The notes under the pieces: generated by a model
The model's input: only the letters and a program-made list of their open reading frames with translations
The model's database searches: none
Told to the model about the DNA's origin: nothing
Program-made: the position numbers and the translations under genes
Origin: Mediterranea massiliensis
GTDB taxonomy: Bacteria > Bacteroidota > Bacteroidia > Bacteroidales > Bacteroidaceae
Direction of reading: 5' to 3'
Assembly (NCBI RefSeq): GCF_900128475.1
Contig: NZ_LT635839.1
Coordinates: forward strand, 485,113-538,805
Length of the DNA stretch: 53,693 nt
In this document: positions 32,857 through 41,818 of the stretch, one piece after another
Layout: every line of letters starts with the position of its first letter
How positions within the stretch are numbered: the stretch's first letter is position 1

Positions 32857-34170
32857 TCAGTCGGCATCGAGCCGTCCGGTGCAGCGCAGGTAGTCTGTCT
32901 CGTAAATCTTGTATTGTGCCAGGGCTTCGATGCGGTTGCTTTCGGCCTGCTGCCATTGAGACTGGGCGTCGAGCAGGTCTGTCAGGGGGCTGAGGCCGTT
33001 CGTGTAACGGTTGCGCATGGTCCGCAGGTTCTCCCGGGCCTGCAGGCAGGCCAGTTCGGCTGTCTGTACCAGATTGTAGCCGTCGGTCAGGTTTTGGATG
33101 GCCTGGCGCACCTCGATGCTTAGCAATCGGGTGTTGCGTTGCAGGTCAAGCTGTGCGTTCTGCAGGTCCAGCCGTGCCTTCTTGACCTTTTTCAGTCCCT
33201 CGCCCCAGTGGAACAGCGGGATGCTGACCGATGCCATCACCAGCCCGATGCCGTCGTCCAGTTTTTGGGTGTAGGGCACGTAGTTGCCCAGTGCGTCGGT
33301 TGTCATGGCGTTGATTTTCACGTTGCCGTAGTAGGCGTATCCAGCCGACAGACCGATCTGGGGCAGGATGTCGCCGCGTGCCGACTTCACCTGCTGTTCG
33401 CGGGCGGCTACCTGATGGCGGAGCAACTGCAGTTCGGGCCGGAAGGCGATGCTCTCGTCGAGCTGCCCCGGCGGAACGGCCTGCCCGAGGGTATCGGCAG
33501 GCTCTATCGGAGTGTCGAACGGCTTGCCCAGCACGTGGCAGAGCGACAGACGGCAGAGGTCGGCTCCGTGGCGTACCTTCTGCAACTGGTAATCTATCTC
33601 GCTGCGTTTGGTGCCAATGCGCAGCAGTTGATTGTCTGTTGCCATGCCAGTAGCCAGGGCCGTACGGGTCTGGCTGTACAGGGTATCCATCTGGGTGCGG
33701 TAGGCTTCCAGCATACGCACCTTGCAGCCCACGGCAATGTAGTTCCAGTATGCTTGGTCGGCCTCCGCGATGACTTTCATACGGGTCTTGCGCAGTGTTT
33801 CGGCAACACTTTCCCGGCCGATTCGGGCCAGCTTATTGCCTGCCATGATTTTTCCTCCGGCATACAGAGGTTGCGTTACGCTGATGCCGGCCGTGTACAT
33901 GCCGCGCATTTGCAGTTCCATTCCCGTCAGGTTCATGTCGGGGAACATATAGGTGCCAGACAGCATACCGTCCACTTTGGGCAGATAGGCGCTGAAGGCG
34001 ATGTCTTTGTCCAGTCGGGCCTGTTGCAGGGCGTTGGTGGCCTTCTGCAGTTCTTCGTTATGCAGCAGGGCCAGCTGCCGGCATTCGGCCTGTGTCAGCC
34101 GGAGGGTATCCTGAGCCGGTACTGCGTTGCAGCAGACGGCTGCGGCGATTAGAAGTAAATGTTTCTTCAT
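32857..34170 (-). CDS. TolC-family outer-membrane efflux protein
   Basis: A 437-residue exported protein (signal peptide MKKHLLLIAAAVCCNAVPAQ) of the outer membrane efflux protein family. Two long helical repeats (~25-210 and ~230-430) contain the LAxxHNxELQKAxxALQQARLDKDIAFSAYLPKV and VSIPLFHWGEGLKKVKKARLDLQNAQ patterns. It forms the outer-membrane exit duct of a tripartite pump. Its start overlaps the stop of the RND gene (ATGA), last in the order adaptor-RND-TolC. Confidence 0.9.
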   Translation of the reverse strand: MKKHLLLIAAAVCCNAVPAQDTLRLTQAECRQLALLHNEELQKATNALQQARLDKDIAFSAYLPKVDGMLSGTYMFPDMNLTGMELQMRGMYTAGISVTQPLYAGGKIMAGNKLARIGRESVAETLRKTRMKVIAEADQAYWNYIAVGCKVRMLEAYRTQMDTLYSQTRTALATGMATDNQLLRIGTKRSEIDYQLQKVRHGADLCRLSLCHVLGKPFDTPIEPADTLGQAVPPGQLDESIAFRPELQLLRHQVAAREQQVKSARGDILPQIGLSAGYAYYGNVKINAMTTDALGNYVPYTQKLDDGIGLVMASVSIPLFHWGEGLKKVKKARLDLQNAQLDLQRNTRLLSIEVRQAIQNLTDGYNLVQTAELACLQARENLRTMRNRYTNGLSPLTDLLDAQSQWQQAESNRIEALAQYKIYETDYLRCTGRLDAD

Positions 34171-37100
34171 CTGTTGGAATGCGATTTAGGATTGAGGGAT
34201 GTGAGTGTCGGGTTTTCCGTCTTTCTCACCTTGAACAGGAGGGTGTAGAAGACGGGCAGGAGGACCAGCGTGATGAGCGTGCCCACCGTCAGTCCGCCCA
34301 TGATGGTGATGGCCATGGAGCCGTACATGGGGTCGCCCACCAGCGGGATCATACCTACAATGGTGGTGAGCGAAGCCATCAAGACGGGCCGGACGCGCGA
34401 CACGGTGGCGTCGACCACAGCCTGATAGGGCGGGAGGTGTTCCTGGGTCTGCAGGCGGTTGATTTCGTCCACCAGTACGATGGCATTCTTCACCATCATG
34501 CCGATGAGGCCCATCATGCCGATGATGGCCATGAACGTGAACGGCTGGCGGAACAGGAGCAGGGCGGGCGTGATGCCGCAGAATACGAAGGGAAAGCACA
34601 GCAGGATGAGGACCACCTTCTTCCAGCTGTTGAAGAGCAGGAGCAGGATGGCCAGGATGATGAAGAGGGTCAGTGGCAGGTATTTCATCAGGTTGCCGAT
34701 GGCTTCGCCCTGCACTTCGCCTTCGCCTACCCAGCGCATGTGGTAGCCGGCAGGCAGGGGGATGGCTTCTATCTCCTGCTGGATGGAGGCGACTACTTTG
34801 GCGGGCGTAGCGTCGTAAAGGGCGGCGTTGGGGTCGCATTCCGCTTCGATGGCACGCTGGCCGTTGATGCGGTACACAAAGTTCTCCTCCCAGTCCAGCC
34901 GGATGTCACGGGCCACGTTGCCCAGGGGAACGCTGCGGAACAGGTTGTCCTGTATGTCGTCCATGCCTTTACTGCCTGTCATGACGGCCTGCAGGTCTTC
35001 ATCGGTCATGCGCAGGTTCAGCATGCTCCATACGGGGATATTGTGGAGGTCGGTGATGCGGCTGCCGTCGGCGTTACGCACCATCAGGTTGATGAGGACG
35101 ATGCGGTCCTGGTCGGTCAGAATTCCCACGGGCATGCCGTCGGTGGCAGCCAGCAGGGCATTGGCCACGTCGCTCCGTTCGATGCCCGAGCGCAGGGCGT
35201 CTTCGCGAACGTATTCGGCCACGAGGGCCTTGCTACGGGGTTTCCAGTTGTTTTCCACCGAGTAGGGGTCCACGTAGGGACAACGGCGCATGATGTCTTC
35301 CGCCTGCTGACTCAACCGGCGCAGGACGGCGGGGTCGGGGCCAGTGAATTCCACTTCCACCGTGTGCGAGGTCGATATGGAGAAGTTGTACTTGCGGATG
35401 CGGATGTAGGTGTCGGGATAGCGCTCGCGCAGCATCTTCCTGACGGCCGGTATCTGCTCGACGACTGTCGCATAGTCTTTGCAGTCCACCATCAGTTCGC
35501 CGTAGCAGTCGCCCCCCGAACTCATGGGGCGTACCAGGCAATAGTGAGCCGGTGCGCTTCCCATGCTGGCAGCCACCCGTTCGATGGCCGGGTTCTGCCG
35601 GAGCAGTGCCGACATTTCCAGCAGTTCGTGGCGCACGTGGTCGGGGTCGGTCTGCGGCGGCAGGTAGCATTCTACGATGAACTGCTTGTAGTCGAAGTCG
35701 GGGAAGAACAGGTTCTTGACCCGCGTCATGCCGTAGATGCACAGGGCCAGCAGGGTGGCGGCTACAGCCAGGGTGGCTTTCTGGTGCCCGGTCAGCAGAC
35801 CGATGAGGCGGCGTACCAGCCGGTGGACAGGTGAGTTGTACACTGCCTGTGCGCCGCTGCCCTCCTTCCAGCGGGCAGGCAACCACGACTTGGCACACAT
35901 GGGGACTTGTGTCAGGGCCAGTACCCAGCTGGCCAGCAGGCTGACGCAGAGCACCAGGAACAGGTCGCCGGCGTATTCGCCTGCCGAGTCGGGCGAAAGA
36001 TAGATGCAGAGGAACGTGGAAACGGCAATCACAGTGGCGCCCAGCAGGGGTAGGGCCGTATTCCGCCCGATGCGGAACAGGTAGGTCTTGGGACCCAGAC
36101 CTCGCTTCTTGTCGGTCAGGATGCCGTCCATGATGACGATGGCATTGTCCACCAGCATACCCATGGCCACGATGAAGGCTCCCAGGGAGATGCGTTGCAG
36201 GGTGGTGCCACACATCAGCAGGATGGGGAACGACACGGCGATGGTCAGTACCAATCCGAACCCGATGATGACTCCGCTGCGGAACCCCATGGTGAAGATC
36301 AGTATCAGGATGACGATGGCTACCGATTCCACTAGATTGACCATGAACGAACGGATGGCCTCGTTCACCTTGTCGGGCTGGAAGAAAATCTTTTCCGTCT
36401 GCATGCCGACGGGAATCTGCGCCATGACTTCTGCCAGCCGCCGGTCTACGGCTTTGCCTACATCGGGCACAATGGCATCCGCCTCCATGGTCAGGCAGAG
36501 GGCCAGGGCAGGCTTGCCGTCGACGAAGAAGCCGTTGCGCTGGGGTTCGGAGTAGGTACGTTCGATGCGGGCCACGTCTTCCAGTCTGATCTGTTGGCCC
36601 TGCGGGGTGCTAATGAGCAGGTTGCGGATGTCGGCTTCGTCGGTTATGGCACCGCCTACACGCAGTTGCAGCCGGTCGTTTCCGTTCAGGCTGCTTCCTG
36701 CGTTGACCGTCTTGCCGGCACTTTGCAGGCTGGCCATGATTTGGGTGGGCAGGATGCCGTTGCGTGCAATCTTGTCCTTGGAGAGGGTGATGTTGATGAC
36801 TTCATCGCGGTTGCCGGCGATGAGGATGCGTTTCACTCCCTTGACGGCCAGCAGTTCGCGCCGGATCAGTTTGGCGTATTTATAAAGCTCGGGATAGGTG
36901 TATCCGTCACCCGTGAAGGCATAGAAGATACCGTAGACATCCATCATGTCGTCCACCACGATGGGGTCGTAGCAGTCTTGCGGCAGCTTGGAGCGAGCGT
37001 CGCTCACCTTGCGTCGCAGCAGGTCGAAGTGCTGCTCCAGGTCTTTCAGCAGGACGGTCATCTGGAACTCCACCGTCAGGCTGACCATGCCGTTCTGGCA

Positions 37101-37349
37101 TTCCGACTTCACCTTCTTCACATTGGGCAGGGCGCGCAGTTCGTCCTCCATCACTTGTGCCACTTTCAGTTCCGCTTCGTGTGCGCTGGCTCCCGGATAG
37201 GGGACGATGACCATGGCCTGCTTGGCTGCCACGGCAGGGTCTTCCAGCTTCGGCATCTGCATGAAGGCCAGTACGCCTGCAATCAGGATGCCCGCCATGA
37301 GCGACCAGAACAGGGTGGGGTGCTTGACAAAGGAAACGGTCAGTTTCAT
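34167..37349 (-). CDS. RND-family efflux transporter permease
   Basis: A 1060-residue inner-membrane, proton-driven pump subunit of the AcrB type, with twelve expected transmembrane helices in two halves each carrying a large periplasmic loop. The TM4 proton-relay motif is GMLVDNAIVIMDG: the first Asp (Asp401) is kept, while the position of the second Asp of AcrB is Asn402, as in many non-HAE1 members. The substrate range is unknown; drugs, bile salts or metals are possible. It is translationally coupled on both sides (overlap with the adaptor at 37349 and with the TolC gene at 34167-34170). Confidence 0.93.
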   Translation of the reverse strand: MKLTVSFVKHPTLFWSLMAGILIAGVLAFMQMPKLEDPAVAAKQAMVIVPYPGASAHEAELKVAQVMEDELRALPNVKKVKSECQNGMVSLTVEFQMTVLLKDLEQHFDLLRRKVSDARSKLPQDCYDPIVVDDMMDVYGIFYAFTGDGYTYPELYKYAKLIRRELLAVKGVKRILIAGNRDEVINITLSKDKIARNGILPTQIMASLQSAGKTVNAGSSLNGNDRLQLRVGGAITDEADIRNLLISTPQGQQIRLEDVARIERTYSEPQRNGFFVDGKPALALCLTMEADAIVPDVGKAVDRRLAEVMAQIPVGMQTEKIFFQPDKVNEAIRSFMVNLVESVAIVILILIFTMGFRSGVIIGFGLVLTIAVSFPILLMCGTTLQRISLGAFIVAMGMLVDNAIVIMDGILTDKKRGLGPKTYLFRIGRNTALPLLGATVIAVSTFLCIYLSPDSAGEYAGDLFLVLCVSLLASWVLALTQVPMCAKSWLPARWKEGSGAQAVYNSPVHRLVRRLIGLLTGHQKATLAVAATLLALCIYGMTRVKNLFFPDFDYKQFIVECYLPPQTDPDHVRHELLEMSALLRQNPAIERVAASMGSAPAHYCLVRPMSSGGDCYGELMVDCKDYATVVEQIPAVRKMLRERYPDTYIRIRKYNFSISTSHTVEVEFTGPDPAVLRRLSQQAEDIMRRCPYVDPYSVENNWKPRSKALVAEYVREDALRSGIERSDVANALLAATDGMPVGILTDQDRIVLINLMVRNADGSRITDLHNIPVWSMLNLRMTDEDLQAVMTGSKGMDDIQDNLFRSVPLGNVARDIRLDWEENFVYRINGQRAIEAECDPNAALYDATPAKVVASIQQEIEAIPLPAGYHMRWVGEGEVQGEAIGNLMKYLPLTLFIILAILLLLFNSWKKVVLILLCFPFVFCGITPALLLFRQPFTFMAIIGMMGLIGMMVKNAIVLVDEINRLQTQEHLPPYQAVVDATVSRVRPVLMASLTTIVGMIPLVGDPMYGSMAITIMGGLTVGTLITLVLLPVFYTLLFKVRKTENPTLTSLNPKSHSNR

Positions 37350-38407
37350 CAGATAAGCCCTCCTATGTTGGTTTCACTTTCCTGTTCGGCCACCTGCACC
37401 TTCTCGCCTTCCTGCAGGGAGTTGGCTCCGGCCTTTACCACCTGTTCGTTGCCGGTCAGGCCGGAGGTGATGACGGCGTCACCGCTCGGGTTCAGACCGC
37501 TGCATGTCACCTGGCGCCGACTGACGGTGGAGTCGGGCTGCCAGACCCATACGCAGGTGTTTCCTTCGTGCTGGACCAGGGAATGGAGGGGCAGGGCGAA
37601 GGCGGCGGAGGTCGTGTCGCTGCCCGCAATGCGGAAGGTCACGCCGATGTTCATGCCTGCGCTGAGGCGTGCGTCGGGGACGTGCTGGAAGGCAAGCCGC
37701 ACGCGGTAGAGCTGGTTGCCGTTGGCCTTCGGCGCAATGCTGGCCAGCTGCATGGGCAGGCTGTCGGTGTCACCGAAGGGCGGGCGGCAGCTGATGGAAT
37801 GGAAGCGGGTGCGTTGCAGATAGACTTCGGCCGGCAGTTCGACTTCCACTTCCAGTCGGTGTACGTCGAGCAGGTTGATGACCGGCGTACCGGCGTCCAC
37901 CATTTCGGCCGGAGCGAAGTTGACGCTCTGCACACGACCGTCGGTCGGCGCGTAGAGGGAGGTGTAAGCCAGCTTGTTGCGGTTGGCCTGGAGTTGTACC
38001 TTCAGTTGTTGCAGGCCGGCCACGGCTTTCTCATAATCGTTGGCCGACACGCTCTTGGCGGCATACAGCACGCGGGTACGCTCCACTTCGTCTTCCAGCT
38101 GCCTGCACTGTATCTCCAGCGCTTCCACGGCCAGACGGTAGTCGGTGTCGTCCAGTCGGGCGATGAGCTGTCCGCGTTTCACGGGATCGCCTTCCTTTAT
38201 GAGGATTTCTTCGAGCTGGCCGGCGGTCTTGAAGCCCAGGCTGATGTTGTGGTTTTCCTGTACGACGCCCGAGAAGTGTTTCACTTCTTCTGTCCCGATG
38301 CGGACGGGATGGGTCAGTACGACGCTGCGTGTGAATGTGGCGCCCGGCTTGTCGGCACATCCGCCTGCCAGGCAAAGGAGGGCCGGTAGTAGCAAGAATC
38401 TTCTCAT
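37349..38407 (-). CDS. Efflux periplasmic adaptor (MFP) lipoprotein
   Basis: A 352-residue membrane fusion protein of the AcrA/HlyD type with a lipobox (CLAGGC, Cys17). It has a biotinyl-lipoyl-like half (SLGFKTAGQLEEILIKEGDPVKRGQLIARLDDTDY), a coiled-coil hairpin (~90-160), the second lipoyl half (LYAPTDGRVQSVNFAPAEMVDAGTPVINL) and a beta-barrel. It bridges the RND pump and the TolC protein. First gene of the operon, divergent from the AraC-type regulator, with about 190 bases between the two ATGs. Confidence 0.91.
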   Translation of the reverse strand: MRRFLLLPALLCLAGGCADKPGATFTRSVVLTHPVRIGTEEVKHFSGVVQENHNISLGFKTAGQLEEILIKEGDPVKRGQLIARLDDTDYRLAVEALEIQCRQLEDEVERTRVLYAAKSVSANDYEKAVAGLQQLKVQLQANRNKLAYTSLYAPTDGRVQSVNFAPAEMVDAGTPVINLLDVHRLEVEVELPAEVYLQRTRFHSISCRPPFGDTDSLPMQLASIAPKANGNQLYRVRLAFQHVPDARLSAGMNIGVTFRIAGSDTTSAAFALPLHSLVQHEGNTCVWVWQPDSTVSRRQVTCSGLNPSGDAVITSGLTGNEQVVKAGANSLQEGEKVQVAEQESETNIGGLI

Positions 38408-38549
38408 TTCGGTGTCATTTTATGGTTTGTCGGCAAAGTTCCGTGTTTTTGTCCTGCCACCTGCGACCTTATCGGCCAATAAAATGTCCTAAAGGATGAA
38501 TTTTAGAGGGAAAGAAGGTGCTTTTTGTCTGATTTCTGTTCCAAACCGT

Positions 38550-38557
38550 TATATTTG
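38550..38557 (+). promoter_or_regulatory. -7 box (TATATTTG) for the AraC-type gene
   Basis: TATATTTG, with TTG at 38525-38527 (22 bases, wide). A GTG at 38571 would leave almost no leader, supporting the ATG at 38598. Confidence 0.55.
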
Positions 38558-38597
38558 TTCCATTGTTTAAGTGAAAGAAAAAAGAAAAACAGATACA

Positions 38598-39515
38598 ATG
38601 ATGGTGACGACCGAAGATTCCGCATTCAGGGAACTGCATCTGCCGATGCTTTCCTCCACCGGCCATACGCTGGTGTTTGAAGACGAACTGCTGCTGACCG
38701 ATAACTTGGGAAGTGGCATTGACACCGATTCGCTGTCCCACTTCGTGGCTCCCACCCATCCGTTCAGGGTGACGTTTACACTGGTCATGTTCTGTCGCCG
38801 CGGCAATATGCGCGTCAGGTTGAACCTGCAGGAGTACCGGCTTGTGGAAAACGACGTGCTGGTGGTGCTGCCTGGCTCCATCGGTGAGTGCCTGGAGGTG
38901 GACAACTGTGCCGAGATGGCTGTGATGGGATTTGCGGGGACACGCTTTGTCGGCGACTACCAGTCTGCACAGAGCATGGCTTTCCGTCGTTTCTTTACTT
39001 CGACGTCGCTGATGCACATTTCGCCTGGAGAGATGGAGGAGTGCCTCCTGCTCTACCGGCAGATGTGGAAGAAGCTGGCCCAGCCCGATTTTGCATTCAA
39101 GTATGGGGTGCTGAGCGGTTATCTGCAGGTGCTTTTCTACAACGGTTGCCAGTGGATGGAACATCATCGCCACCAGCAGCCGGAGCGGGTGGAAAGCTGC
39201 CAGCGCGAACTGTTCGAGTCTTTCCTGGAGCTGGTGCAGGCCCATTACCGCGAGCAGCGCAGCGTGACCTACTACGCAGGGCGGTTGTGCCTGACGTCCA
39301 AGTATCTCTCGCAGGTGATACGGAAGGCGAGCGGACGATTGGCCGGCGACTGGATACGCGATTACGTCATTTTGGAGGCGAAAGCCCTGTTGAAAAGCGG
39401 TCGCTACACCGTGCAGCAGGTAGGCGACTTGCTGAATTTTCCCAATCCTTCGTTTTTCGGCAAATACTTCAAGGAAGCGGTGGGGTGTTCGCCCCGCAAG
39501 TACATGCTGGGGTAG
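38598..39515 (+). CDS. AraC-family transcriptional regulator
   Basis: A 305-residue regulator. The N-terminal ~170 residues are cupin-like (VLPGSIGECLEVDNCAEMAVMGF). The C-terminal ~100 residues hold two HTH motifs (VTYYAGRLCLTSKYLSQVIRKASGR and TVQQVGDLLNFPNPSFFGKYFKEAVGCSPRKY). The start is ATG at 38598 (or the adjacent 38601); GTG at 38571 is possible but too near the predicted transcript start. Divergence from the RND operon suggests it controls the pump, perhaps on binding a pump substrate (inference). Confidence 0.88.
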   Translation: MMVTTEDSAFRELHLPMLSSTGHTLVFEDELLLTDNLGSGIDTDSLSHFVAPTHPFRVTFTLVMFCRRGNMRVRLNLQEYRLVENDVLVVLPGSIGECLEVDNCAEMAVMGFAGTRFVGDYQSAQSMAFRRFFTSTSLMHISPGEMEECLLLYRQMWKKLAQPDFAFKYGVLSGYLQVLFYNGCQWMEHHRHQQPERVESCQRELFESFLELVQAHYREQRSVTYYAGRLCLTSKYLSQVIRKASGRLAGDWIRDYVILEAKALLKSGRYTVQQVGDLLNFPNPSFFGKYFKEAVGCSPRKYMLG

Positions 39516-39522
39516 TAGGAGT

Positions 39523-40206
39523 TCAGAACCTGTAACCGATGCCGGCCGATACCGAGTGCATCAGCTTGTGGGCGGGCAGTGTCAGTTTCCGGCCTTCGAC
39601 GGTCAGGTTGCGGCTGCCTCCGTAGAGGTCGAAGTCCGAGCAGGTGTAGCCGAGGGAGAAGATGAGGCCGCCGTCTGTCTCCAGCGAGAGGGCCGCGCGC
39701 AGGTGGTAATAGACGGTGCGCGCTCCTTTGTTCTGCACATATTCCCGTCGGAGGGCCGTCCAGATGCCTTCCTTGTTGGGGTAATAGTCGATGTTGAAGC
39801 TGCGGTTGGCAGGCAGGGGCAGGGTGAGGCCGGGTGAGAGGGTGAGAAAGAGGGCATAGTCCTTGTCGCGTCCCACCCACCACTTCGGTGTGTTCAGTTG
39901 CAGGGCCGGGCGCAGGGCCAGCAGGTAGCTGGGCGCATACTTGTCTGTATAGGCCCACTGGAATTGCTTGTCCAGCGACAGCCCTGTGGGATGATTGTCG
40001 CGATAGGGTTGGGTGAACAGCAGGCCCAGGCTGATACCTACATAATCCAATGGTAGGAATGCGACCGATGGCTCCACTTCCCAGGCGTCGTAGTTGTTGA
40101 GAGCGCCTGCCAGCTCCACTTTCCAGAGCGGGCGTTTCTCCCTCTCTTGGGCAGGCAGAGACAGGCAGGCGCAGATGAAGAGTATGAAAAAGAAATGTTG
40201 CTTCAT
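39523..40206 (-). CDS. Secreted outer-membrane-like protein
   Basis: A 227-residue exported protein (signal MKQHFFFILFICACLSLPAQ). The mature part alternates hydrophobic and polar residues (WKVELAGALNNYDAWEVEPSVAFLPLDYVGISLGLLF) and ends in GIGYRF with a terminal Phe, as in beta-barrel outer membrane proteins. The start at 40206 overlaps the stop of the upstream lipoprotein gene (ATGA); open sequence further upstream belongs to another frame. Role unknown. Confidence 0.78.
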   Translation of the reverse strand: MKQHFFFILFICACLSLPAQEREKRPLWKVELAGALNNYDAWEVEPSVAFLPLDYVGISLGLLFTQPYRDNHPTGLSLDKQFQWAYTDKYAPSYLLALRPALQLNTPKWWVGRDKDYALFLTLSPGLTLPLPANRSFNIDYYPNKEGIWTALRREYVQNKGARTVYYHLRAALSLETDGGLIFSLGYTCSDFDLYGGSRNLTVEGRKLTLPAHKLMHSVSAGIGYRF

Positions 40207-40613
40207 GGTGCGGCAGGTTCTTGAACGTTGTCGGCAGGCTCCAGTTCGATGTCCACGAGGGTGTTGTCCCACTGGAACATCTGGCCTGTGCCGAAGTCTA
40301 CCAGAAAGCCCGGCCAGAAGAGGATGTTCCACAGGCTGTTGGCGTTGAACTTCGTCTCCAGCAGGAAGGGCGTGGGCTGGAAGCCGTCCTTGCGGGCTAT
40401 CAGTTGTTTGCTTTCCCGTTCTTTCTTGATTTTGGTGGTGACGGTGTTGTCCTGCTTCACCTCGGCAATCTTGAGGTTCGTGGCCGCGTCGTAAATCTTT
40501 GTCCCGTTGGGGGCCGTGAAGGTCACCGTCTGCTTTGAAGAGGTGAACACGGTGCAGCACGAAGAGAGCAGCAGGCAGGGCAGGACCAGCGTCCATAGTC
40601 TTTGTTTCATCAT
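40203..40613 (-). CDS. Small lipoprotein, unknown function
   Basis: A 136-residue lipoprotein (LLLSSC, Cys19, followed by a second Cys). The body has a short beta-rich stretch (VTFTAPNGTKIYDAATNLKIAEVKQDNTVTTKIKK), reminiscent of PEGA-like domains, then a hydrophobic stretch (SLWNILFWPGFLVDFGTGQMFQW). No catalytic motif was seen. It is coupled by a four-base overlap to the outer-membrane-like protein downstream, suggesting the pair act together. Confidence 0.78.
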   Translation of the reverse strand: MMKQRLWTLVLPCLLLSSCCTVFTSSKQTVTFTAPNGTKIYDAATNLKIAEVKQDNTVTTKIKKERESKQLIARKDGFQPTPFLLETKFNANSLWNILFWPGFLVDFGTGQMFQWDNTLVDIELEPADNVQEPAAP

Positions 40614-40659
40614 TTCCGTTTCGTTGGGTTAGTGATACAATCTCTGTTTTTTTCGGCGG

Positions 40660-40690
40660 CAAAGATAGGGCGAAACGGCGGGAGAGGCAA
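40660..40690 (-). promoter_or_regulatory. Promoter of lipoprotein/outer-membrane protein pair
   Basis: TATCTTTG at 40660-40667 (minus strand) with TTG at 40688-40690, spacing 20. Confidence 0.7.
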
Positions 40691-40786
40691 GAAAGACTGA
40701 TGTACATCTCCTGTCTGCAACTGACTGTATATCAGCAGATATATGATTTCGGGTGATGTACATCTGCCTTTTGGCGGGGAAAATGT

Positions 40787-41278
40787 TCACTCTTCCGTCA
40801 CCATTTCTCCGCTGAAGGAGATGGACTGGCGGCGCGTGGGCTGCACGCGGATGCTGGTCGAGCCGTTGGGGTAGACGGTGAGGGCGTACGTGTAGGTGTC
40901 TTCGTCGTTCGTGGTGGTGAACTTGATGTCCCGACGTCCCCGCTTGCCTTCCTTCATCTCGTAGGTGCTGATGGGGGCGTTGAAGTTCAGGGCCTTCCCG
41001 CCGCCGTAGGGCACGCTGTAGGCTTCGCCCACGTAGGGCAGGTAGGAGAGAACGGAGTCGTTGCGCACGGTCAGCGTGTAGGGTGTGGTCAGGGCACGGC
41101 TCCGCCCGCGCATGGGGTTCATGTAATTCACGTCGATGCAATAGCGGCGCTCGTCGAGGGCTTTCCGCACGGCCTGTTCGGTGCGGGCCTTTTCGGCCTG
41201 CCGGTCGGTCTGGGCCTGTGCGGTGCCGGTGGCGGCCAGCGTGCAGGCCAGCAAAAGGGTGTAGATGGACTTTTTCAT
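40787..41278 (-). CDS. DUF4251 family secreted protein
   Basis: A 163-residue exported protein (signal MKKSIYTLLLACTLAATGTAQAQ). It matches the DUF4251 pattern: VNYMNPMRGRSRAL, SYLPYVGEAYSVPYGGGKALNF, and C-terminal TRRQSISFSGEM. Family function is unknown; it is common in Bacteroides. It stands alone, with a TATATTTG -7 box upstream. Confidence 0.88.
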   Translation of the reverse strand: MKKSIYTLLLACTLAATGTAQAQTDRQAEKARTEQAVRKALDERRYCIDVNYMNPMRGRSRALTTPYTLTVRNDSVLSYLPYVGEAYSVPYGGGKALNFNAPISTYEMKEGKRGRRDIKFTTTNDEDTYTYALTVYPNGSTSIRVQPTRRQSISFSGEMVTEE

Positions 41279-41314
41279 CTGGTTGCTCCTTTCTTGTTTT
41301 CATTCAGTCTGTTA

Positions 41315-41322
41315 CAAATATA
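41315..41322 (-). promoter_or_regulatory. -7 box (TATATTTG) for the DUF4251 gene
   Basis: TATATTTG on the minus strand, 37 bases before the start. Confidence 0.5.
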
Positions 41323-41396
41323 ACGCTTTTCCGTCGGCGATGTTTCCCGCGTGCTGCCTTCTTCTCTCTTTTTCGGTATAATTAACGGGCGGAAAG

Positions 41397-41484
41397 CATT
41401 GCTTCTTTTCGTGGAAAACATTGCTTTCTTTGGAACAAAACATTGCTTTTTCCGCAGGGAAACAATGCCGCATCTGGAGAGGCA
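41397..41484. repeat. 22-bp degenerate tandem array, 4 units
   Basis: CATTGCTT begins at 41397, 41419 and 41441, and a degenerate CAATGCC at 41463: an exact 22-base period. The 3' part of each unit varies. Confidence 0.88.
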
Positions 41485-41525
41485 CGGTGGCTGCTTTCCG
41501 AAGGCTGCTGCCCTGCCTTGCCGAC

Positions 41526-41663
41526 GCAGTGCTTCGTGGCCTTCTGACGCAGTGCTTCGTGACCCTCTCATGCAGTGCTTCGTGACACCCTCACGCAGTG
41601 CTTCGTCAGGACCTCACGCAGCACTTCGTCAGACCTTCATGCCGTGCTTCGTTGCGGCGGGTC
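41526..41663. repeat. 23-bp tandem array, 6 units
   Basis: GCAGTGCTTCGT or a one- or two-base variant begins at 41526, 41549, 41572, 41595, 41618 and 41641: an exact 23-base period. The second half of each unit varies. It does not keep a coding frame. Confidence 0.92.
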
Positions 41664-41771
41664 TGCTCCGGCGGGTGGGTGTCTGTCCGGACGGAAGGCT
41701 TTCTGATAGGGAAAATCGCCTGATTGATATAGTATTTGCGGGGCAGAGGCGGATGGTAAGGAAAAAAATCG

Positions 41772-41779
41772 TATTTTTG
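41772..41779 (+). promoter_or_regulatory. -7 box (TATTTTTG) for the beta-galactosidase gene
   Basis: TATTTTTG, 39 bases before the ATG at 41819. Confidence 0.5.
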
Positions 41780-41818
41780 TTTCCTGTAAAATCCTGTCAT
41801 TATTAATTGAATCGATTT

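Larger units (their letters stand above)
41279..41818. other. Divergent intergenic region with two tandem arrays
   Basis: There is no gene. It lies between the leftward DUF4251 gene and the rightward beta-galactosidase gene, and contains -7 boxes for both, a 22-bp array (41397-41484) and a 23-bp array (41526-41663). Confidence 0.75.

Noticed and set aside
34092..35834. A 580-codon plus-strand open frame
   Set aside because: Shadow of the RND permease gene.
41397..41663. CRISPR array
   Set aside because: Units are directly adjacent with no unique spacers, the period is 22-23, and no cas genes are nearby.
41351..41806. A 151-codon open frame across the 22/23-bp arrays
   Set aside because: The repeat period is not a multiple of three, so the frame has no repeated protein pattern, and it lies in a divergent promoter region.
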